In this document: positions 59,292-64,000 of the stretch, piece after piece
Position numbering within the stretch: the first letter of the stretch is position 1
Layout: each line of letters begins with the position of its first letter
Assembly: GCF_009807095.1 (NCBI RefSeq)
Contig: NZ_WUCC01000002.1
Coordinates: forward strand, 403,882-467,881
DNA length: 64,000 nucleotides
Reading direction: 5' to 3'
Source: Rathayibacter sp. VKM Ac-2754
Lineage (GTDB): Bacteria > Actinomycetota > Actinomycetes > Actinomycetales > Microbacteriaceae
Translations under genes and position numbers: made by a program
Notes under the pieces: model-generated
What the model saw: only the letters and a program-made list of their open reading frames with translations
Told to the model about the DNA's origin: nothing
Database searches by the model: none

Positions 59292-60304
59292 GCCTTGGCC
59301 ACGATGTGCTGACTCAGCGCCGGGATGACGGCCTCGCCGTACACCCGCAGCGTCTCCTCCTTGTTGTCGTGCTGGAGGTAGCCGGCGAACTGCGTGACGC
59401 CGATCTCGGCGAGCGCCTTCAGCTTCTCGATGTGCTCGTCGGCCGTCCCCAGCACGCAGAAGCGCTCGACGATCTCGTCGGGCACGAACGAGGTGTGGCT
59501 GTTGCCCGCGCGGCCGTGCTCGTTGTAGTCGTAGCCCTCGCGTCCGGCGATGTAGTCGGTCAGGGCCTGCGGGACCGCTCCGGAGGTGCCGTAGCGGCCG
59601 ACGATGTCGGCGACGTGGTTGCCGACCATCCCGCCGAACCAGCGGCACTGGTCGATCATGTGCTCGCGGTCGGTCCCGATGTACATCGGCGCCGCCACGC
59701 AGAACTGCAGCGACTCCGGGTCGCGGCCGACGTTCGCCGCCGCCTGCTTGACCGTGTCGATCATCCAGCGCGCGATGTCGAGATCGGCCAGCTGCAGGAT
59801 GAAGCCGTCGCCGACCTCGCCCGCGAGCTTCAGGGCGAGCGGACCGTAGGCCGCCACCCACATCTCGAGCGAGGAGCCGCGGCTCCACGGGAACTGCAGG
59901 GTCGAGCCGTTGTACTCGACCGAGCGGCTGTTCGCGAGCTCGCGGATGACGTGGATCGACTCCCGCAGCGTCTTGAGCGTCGTCGGCGCGCCTCCGGTGA
60001 CGCGCACCGCGGAGTCGCCCCGGCCGATCCCGCAGACCGTGCGGTTGCCGTACATCTCGTTGAGCGTCGCGTGCAGGGAGGCGATGACCGTCCAGTCGCG
60101 CGTCGCAGGGTTGGTCACCATCGGGCCGACGGTGATGCGGTGGGTCTTCTCGAGGATCTGCGAGTAGATGACGTACGGCTCCTGCCAGAGCAGGTGCGAG
60201 TCGAAGGTCCACGCGTAGTCGAAGCCGTAGGTCTCGGCGAGGACGGCGAGCGCGACGGTGCGCGAGGCGGGCGGATTGGTCTGGAGGACGACTCCGAAGT
60301 CCAT
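59288..60304 (-). CDS. TIGR03842-type F420-dependent LLM oxidoreductase
   Basis: The 338-residue luciferase-like protein starts DFGVVLQTNPPASRTVALAVLAETYGFDYAWTFDSHLLW, with ITVGPMVTNPATRDWTVIASLHATLNEMYGNRTVCGIGRGDSAVR and a late SFVPDEIVERFCVLGTADEHIEKLKALAEIGVTQFA. It resembles the TIGR03842 family, found with dihydropyrimidinase. A redox role before ring opening, such as reducing a uracil- or hydantoin-type ring with F420H2, is inferred. The nearby cofD gene supports F420 use. Confidence 0.85.
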   Translation of the reverse strand: MDFGVVLQTNPPASRTVALAVLAETYGFDYAWTFDSHLLWQEPYVIYSQILEKTHRITVGPMVTNPATRDWTVIASLHATLNEMYGNRTVCGIGRGDSAVRVTGGAPTTLKTLRESIHVIRELANSRSVEYNGSTLQFPWSRGSSLEMWVAAYGPLALKLAGEVGDGFILQLADLDIARWMIDTVKQAAANVGRDPESLQFCVAAPMYIGTDREHMIDQCRWFGGMVGNHVADIVGRYGTSGAVPQALTDYIAGREGYDYNEHGRAGNSHTSFVPDEIVERFCVLGTADEHIEKLKALAEIGVTQFAGYLQHDNKEETLRVYGEAVIPALSQHIVAKA

Positions 60305-60334
60305 GGGGTTCCTTTGCTGCAGTGGGACAGAGGA

Positions 60335-61774
60335 CTAGATCAGATATTGGGAGAGGCCCCGCTTGATGTACTTCCCGTCGCCCTTGGTCCCGACGTAGTC
60401 GCCGTCCTCGACGACGACCTTCCCGCGCGAGATCACGGTGTCGACGTGCCCGTCGATCTCGTAGCCCTCCCACGCCGAGTAGTCCATGTTCATGTGGTGC
60501 GTGCGTCCCTCGCCGATCCCGATCGAGGTGTGCCCGTTCGGGTCGTAGACCACGACGTCGCCGTCGGCACCCGGCTGGATGACGCCCTTCTTCCCGTACA
60601 TCCCGAACATCCGCGCCGGAGTCGTCGACGTCAGCTCCACCCAGCGCGGCAGCGTGATCTGCCCCGAGACGACGCCCTGGTACATCAGGTCCATCCGGTG
60701 CTCGACCGAGCCGATGCCGTTCGGGATCTTCGAGAAGTCGCCGAGTCCCATGTCCTTCTGGCCCTTCATGCAGAAGGGGCAGTGGTCGGTCGAGACCATC
60801 TGGATGTCGTTGGTGCGCAGCGACTGCCACATGTGGTGCTGGTGCCCCTCCGCCTTCGAGCGCAGCGGAGTGGAGCACACCCACTTCGCGCCCTCGAAGT
60901 CACCCCACTCCTCGCTCGACGCGCCGAGCTGCTCCTCGAGGGAGAGGTAGAGGTACTGCGGGCACGTCTCGCCGAACACGTTCATCCCGCGATCGCGCGC
61001 CTGCGCGATCTGCTCGACCGCCTGCTTCGCCGACACGTGCACCACGTAGAGGGGCGCACCCGTGAGGTCGGCGATCATGATCGCGCGATGGGTCGCCTCC
61101 TCCTCGGCCTGCCACGGCCGGGTGAGCCCGTGGAAGTACGGAGAGGTCTTCCCGGCCGCGACCGACTGCTTCACCAGCTCGTCGATGATCGCGCCGTTCT
61201 CGGCGTGCATCATCATCATCGCGCCGTTCGACGCGCCCTTCTGGAACGCCCGCAGGATCTGCCCGTCGTCCGAGAGGAACACGCCCTTGTAGGCCATGAA
61301 CAGCTTGAAGCTGGTCACACCCTCCTCGATCAGCTCATCCATCGCCACGAGCGACGAGTCCTGCACGTCCGACAGGATCTGGTGGAACCCGTAGTCGATC
61401 GCGCAGTTCCCGGCCGCCTTCTCCTGCCAGGCGCCGTAGCGCTCGACGACGCTCTCGCCGGGGTACTGCACGACGAAGTCGACGATCGACGTCGTCCCAC
61501 CCCACGCGGCGGCCCGGGTCCCGGTCTCGAAGGTGTCCGAGGCGTTCGTGCCGCCGAACGGCATCTCCATGTGCGTGTGCGCGTCGATCCCACCCGGGAT
61601 GACGTACTTGCCGGTCGCGTCGATCACGCGATCGACGTTCGACGCCAGGTCGAAGCCGAGCAGGGTCGAGCCGGGCGCGAGCACCGCGGCGATCGTCTCC
61701 CCGTCGATCAGGACGTCGGCGGTGGCGGTGCCGGTCGCGTTGACGACCGTGCCGTTCGTGATGAGGGTCTTCAT
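60335..61774 (-). CDS. hydA: Dihydropyrimidinase/hydantoinase
   Basis: The enzyme opens dihydrouracil or hydantoin rings to carbamoyl amino acids. The 479-residue amidohydrolase has the zinc site PGGIDAHTHMEMPFGG (about residues 55-70), the carboxylated Lys in TSFKLFMAYKGVFL, HAENGAIID, YVVHVSAKQAVEQI and TDHCPFCMKGQKDMGLGDFSKIPNG. Thirty bases separate it from the LLM gene and 29 from the nitrilase gene, so it is co-transcribed with both. Confidence 0.94.
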   Translation of the reverse strand: MKTLITNGTVVNATGTATADVLIDGETIAAVLAPGSTLLGFDLASNVDRVIDATGKYVIPGGIDAHTHMEMPFGGTNASDTFETGTRAAAWGGTTSIVDFVVQYPGESVVERYGAWQEKAAGNCAIDYGFHQILSDVQDSSLVAMDELIEEGVTSFKLFMAYKGVFLSDDGQILRAFQKGASNGAMMMMHAENGAIIDELVKQSVAAGKTSPYFHGLTRPWQAEEEATHRAIMIADLTGAPLYVVHVSAKQAVEQIAQARDRGMNVFGETCPQYLYLSLEEQLGASSEEWGDFEGAKWVCSTPLRSKAEGHQHHMWQSLRTNDIQMVSTDHCPFCMKGQKDMGLGDFSKIPNGIGSVEHRMDLMYQGVVSGQITLPRWVELTSTTPARMFGMYGKKGVIQPGADGDVVVYDPNGHTSIGIGEGRTHHMNMDYSAWEGYEIDGHVDTVISRGKVVVEDGDYVGTKGDGKYIKRGLSQYLI

Positions 61775-61803
61775 CGATGCTCCTCGGTTCTCGCAGGCTC
61801 GGG

Positions 61804-62652
61804 TCAGGGCTTCGGGATGCTCGTGTACGAGTCCGGCCGGCGGTCCCGGTAGAACTGCCAGTCGTCGCGCATCTCCTGCACCATGTCGAGCTCGAGATCG
61901 CGGATCAGGATCTCCTCGCTGTCGCCGGAGCCCCGCTCGCCGACGAAGTTCCCGCGCGGATCGATGACCTGGCTGGTCCCGTAGAAGTCGACGGCGAGCT
62001 CGCCGTACTCGTTGTCCTCGCGCCCGACGCGGTTGGGCTGCAGCACGAAGTAGCCGTTCGCCACCGCCGCGCACGGCCCCTCCACCTCCCACAGCCGGTT
62101 CGAGAGCCCCGGCTTCGTCGCGTTGGGGTTGAACACCATGTGCGCACCGTTCAGCCCCAGCTCGCGCCACCCCTCCGGGAAGTGGCGGTCGTAGCAGATG
62201 TAGAGCCCGACCTTGCCGACGGCCGTGTCGAACACCGGGTAGCCGAGATTCCCGGGCCGGAAGTAGAACTTCTCCCAGAAGCGGTCGAGGTGCGGGATGT
62301 GGTGCTTGCGGTACTTGCCGAGGATCGTCCCGTCGGCGTCCACCACGACGGCGGTGTTGTAGTACACGCCGGTGATGTCCTCCTCGTAGATCGGGAGGAT
62401 CGTGACCAGGTTCAGCTCCTTCGCCAGCGCCGCGAAGCGCTGCACGATCGGCCCGTCGGCCGGCTCGGCGTAGCGGTAGTACTTCTTGTCCTCGGTGATC
62501 CCGAAGTACGGACCGTAGAACAGCTCCTGGAAGCAGATGATCTGCGCTCCCTGAGCCGCCGCGTCTCGGGCGAACTGCTCGTGCTTGTCGAGCATCGACT
62601 CCTTGTCGCCGGTCCAGGTGGTCTGCGTAATTGCCGCTCTGACGATGGTCAT
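61804..62652 (-). CDS. Nitrilase-superfamily beta-ureidopropionase/N-carbamoylase
   Basis: The enzyme removes the carbamoyl group from N-carbamoyl amino acids made by the hydantoinase. The 282-residue protein has the Glu-Lys-Cys triad in ICFQELFYGPYFG, ILGKYRKHHIPH and GLYICYDRHFPEGWREL. The start is the ATG at 62652, with GGAGGT five bases before it; an earlier ATG at 62664 lies within that Shine-Dalgarno. First gene of the seven-gene operon. Confidence 0.93.
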   Translation of the reverse strand: MTIVRAAITQTTWTGDKESMLDKHEQFARDAAAQGAQIICFQELFYGPYFGITEDKKYYRYAEPADGPIVQRFAALAKELNLVTILPIYEEDITGVYYNTAVVVDADGTILGKYRKHHIPHLDRFWEKFYFRPGNLGYPVFDTAVGKVGLYICYDRHFPEGWRELGLNGAHMVFNPNATKPGLSNRLWEVEGPCAAVANGYFVLQPNRVGREDNEYGELAVDFYGTSQVIDPRGNFVGERGSGDSEEILIRDLELDMVQEMRDDWQFYRDRRPDSYTSIPKP

Positions 62653-62802
62653 CGGTACCTCCATGCCTTGGGCGACCCGGGGTGGGTCTCCGCGGTGGGT
62701 CTTGTGCGGATGCGGAGCCGAGGGGGGCTCGCGCTCCCACTGTGGTCCGCGCCCCGCCCGAAGGCAATCGCGGTCCCCGTCCGACTCCGTGGACAGAGGT
62801 CC

Positions 62803-62834
62803 ATCGTCGTCCTCCGACGTTTCCCGGGTGTTTC
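62803..62834 (-). promoter_or_regulatory. Promoter and GAAAC-repeat operator of hydantoin operon
   Basis: Coding-strand order is GAAAC (62830-62834), six bases, GAAAC (62819-62823), ten bases, GACGAT -10 (62803-62808). Phasing and offset equal those at pucG and 8-oxoguanine deaminase; the central ACCCGG differs from pucG ACCCGA by one base. The leader would be about 145 bases. It lies in the 258-base gap shared with divergent cofD. Confidence 0.6.
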
Positions 62835-62898
62835 CGGCGGAGATCCGCAGCATTAAGGCATCCGGACCGAGGAATCCGTCGCACCCGCCCGCGCGCGG

Positions 62899-62904
62899 TA
62901 CCGT
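62899..62904 (+). promoter_or_regulatory. Leaderless -10 box of cofD
   Basis: TACCGT, then six bases, then the ATG at 62911. Confidence 0.55.
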
Positions 62905-62910
62905 GACCGG

Positions 62911-63897
62911 ATGCGCATCACGATCCTGGCCGGCGGCGTCGGCGGCGCCCGTTTCACCTCGGCCGTGCGCGAGCACCTCCGCGACCTCGAGGCGGCGGGC
63001 GGCGAGGCCTCCGAGATCACCGTCATCGCGAACACCGGCGACGACATGTGGCTGGCCGGTCTCAAGGTCTGCCCCGACCTCGACTCCCTCACCTACTCGC
63101 TGGGAGGCGTCAACGACACCGAGCGCGGCTGGGGTCGCGCGGGCGAGACGGAGCGCGTCTCGGCCGAGCTCGAGGCGTTCGGCGTCGGCTGGCCCTGGTT
63201 CACCCTCGGCGACCTCGACCTGGGCACCCACATCGCCCGCACCTCGATGCTGCGCGACGGTCTCACCCTCTCGGAGGCGACCGCCCGCATCACCGCGCGC
63301 TGGCCCCTCGGCGTCCGCCTCCTCCCGATGTCGGACGACGACGTCGAGACCCACGTCGAGGTCGACCTCCCCGGCGAGGGGATCCGCCTCCTCCACTTCG
63401 AGGAGTGGTGGGTGCGGCTGCGCGCCTCGGCCCCCGCCCGCCGCTTCGTCCAGAAGAACGTCGCGGAGGCCCGCCCCGCCCCCGGCGTCCTCGAGGCCAT
63501 CGCCGACACCGACGCCGTCCTGATCGCCCCCTCCAACCCCGTCGTCTCGATCGGCACCGTCCTCGGCGTCCCCGGCATCGCCGACGCGGTCAGGTCGACC
63601 TCCGCTCCCGTCGTGGGCGTCTCCCCCATCATCGGCGGGGCCGTCGTCCGCGGCATGGCCGACGCCTGCCTTCCCGCCATCGGCGTCGACACCTCCGCCG
63701 AGGCGGTCGGCCGCCACTACGGTGCCCGCTCCGCCGGCGGCCTCCTCGACGCCTGGCTCGTCGCCGAGGAGGACGCGGCCGCCGTCCCCGCCCTCTCCGA
63801 CACCGGCCTCCGCGTCCACTCCGTCCCCCTCTGGCTCCGCGACCGCGCCACCTCGACCCGCCTCGCCGCCGACACCCTGGCCGCCGCCCGCGCCTGA
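62911..63897 (+). CDS. cofD: 2-phospho-L-lactate transferase (CofD/FbiA)
   Basis: The enzyme joins the phospholactyl or phosphoenolpyruvyl unit to Fo in F420 synthesis. The 328-residue protein begins with ITILAGGVGGARF, the nucleotide-binding loop, and has VIANTGDDMWLAGLKVCPDLDSLTYSLGGVND, FTLGDLDLGTHIAR, LIAPSNPVVSIGTVL and GVSPIIGGAVVRGMAD. Leaderless promoter TACCGT fixes the ATG. It is divergent from the operon with an F420-dependent LLM enzyme. The downstream gene, perhaps fbiB/cofE, lies beyond the window. Confidence 0.93.
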   Translation: MRITILAGGVGGARFTSAVREHLRDLEAAGGEASEITVIANTGDDMWLAGLKVCPDLDSLTYSLGGVNDTERGWGRAGETERVSAELEAFGVGWPWFTLGDLDLGTHIARTSMLRDGLTLSEATARITARWPLGVRLLPMSDDDVETHVEVDLPGEGIRLLHFEEWWVRLRASAPARRFVQKNVAEARPAPGVLEAIADTDAVLIAPSNPVVSIGTVLGVPGIADAVRSTSAPVVGVSPIIGGAVVRGMADACLPAIGVDTSAEAVGRHYGARSAGGLLDAWLVAEEDAAAVPALSDTGLRVHSVPLWLRDRATSTRLAADTLAAARA

Positions 63898-64000
63898 CCC
63901 ACCCGCCTCCGCGCCGCCCTCTGGACAGGATCGGGAGGGTGCCGTCGCCCTCCCTCACGCTCCACCCCGCAAGCACTCCCGCTCCCCTCCCGAGCAGGAC
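63898..64000. other. Intergenic tail, no gene seen
   Basis: Only 103 bases remain after cofD. No start codon with a Shine-Dalgarno or leaderless box could be placed. Confidence 0.4.

Noticed and set aside
37280..62840. CRISPR array suggested by repeated GTTTC/GAAAC
   Set aside because: The repeats are five bases, come as isolated pairs before different genes and are not regularly spaced arrays with spacers; no cas genes are present.
1..64000. tRNA, rRNA, insertion sequences and prophage genes
   Set aside because: I looked for cloverleaf-like tracts, transposase DDE/HTH motifs, integrases and phage structural proteins and saw none that I could support.

Overview
This is a very GC-rich chromosomal segment (coding third positions almost always G or C, many GTG starts, 4-base ATGA/GTGA gene overlaps, and NANNNT -10 boxes exactly six bases before start codons). 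Gene content (DUF2469, F420-dependent LLM enzymes, CofD, META and SGNH lipoproteins) and the repeated GATCTCGATACGCCC..GGGCTACTCGACCAGCA palindromes point to an actinobacterium of the family Microbacteriaceae. A Rathayibacter/Curtobacterium-type organism is my guess; the genus is not proven by the sequence.

Backbone: reading right to left on the minus strand, a conserved housekeeping series is present: yceD-rpmF-rnc-mutM (55.4-52.9 kb), smc-ftsY (21.5-16.9 kb), ffh (14.3-12.8 kb), rpsP-khpA-rimM-trmD (9.0-7.0 kb), rplS-lepB-rnhB-DUF2469 (3.35-0.95 kb), and finally a broken comM. Between these blocks sit plus- and minus-strand accessory genes: map, a MerR/membrane-protein operon, a YbdK ligase with an SGNH lipoprotein, lipBA, a MntA/HepT toxin-antitoxin pair, and a 31-kb insertion between mutM and smc.

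The 31-kb insertion (about 21.6-52.8 kb) is mainly a molybdenum-cofactor and purine-catabolism region. It holds Moco genes (moeB-like/rhodanese, moaD, moaA, moeA, moaC, mog, moaE, mocA-like, xdhC), a two-gene xanthine dehydrogenase, 8-oxoguanine deaminase, guanine deaminase, uricase, uraH, uraD, allantoinase, allantoate amidohydrolase and ureidoglycine-glyoxylate aminotransferase. An acetamidase/formamidase and an AtzH-like/amidase fusion follow, which I infer complete an oxalurate-oxamate branch. PucR and RpiR regulators lie inside it, with a NarL-type two-component system at one side. The right end (55.6-63.9 kb) holds a reductive pyrimidine (hydantoin) catabolism operon with its own ABC importer and an F420-dependent LLM enzyme, divergent from the F420 biosynthesis gene cofD.

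The most notable observation is a promoter-linked direct repeat, GAAAC-N6-GAAAC ending exactly 10 bases before a -10 box. It precedes 8-oxoguanine deaminase, pucG, the hydantoin operon, and (with one good half) acetamidase and allantoinase; a fifth pair with one degenerate half (GGAAC) lies upstream of uricase in the opposite orientation. It looks like the operator of a regulon joining purine, amide and pyrimidine salvage. At the left edge, comM is cut just after its Walker B motif and fused in frame to an unrelated membrane-protein gene, while yraN and the comM 5' half are missing at a repeat, suggesting an island junction.
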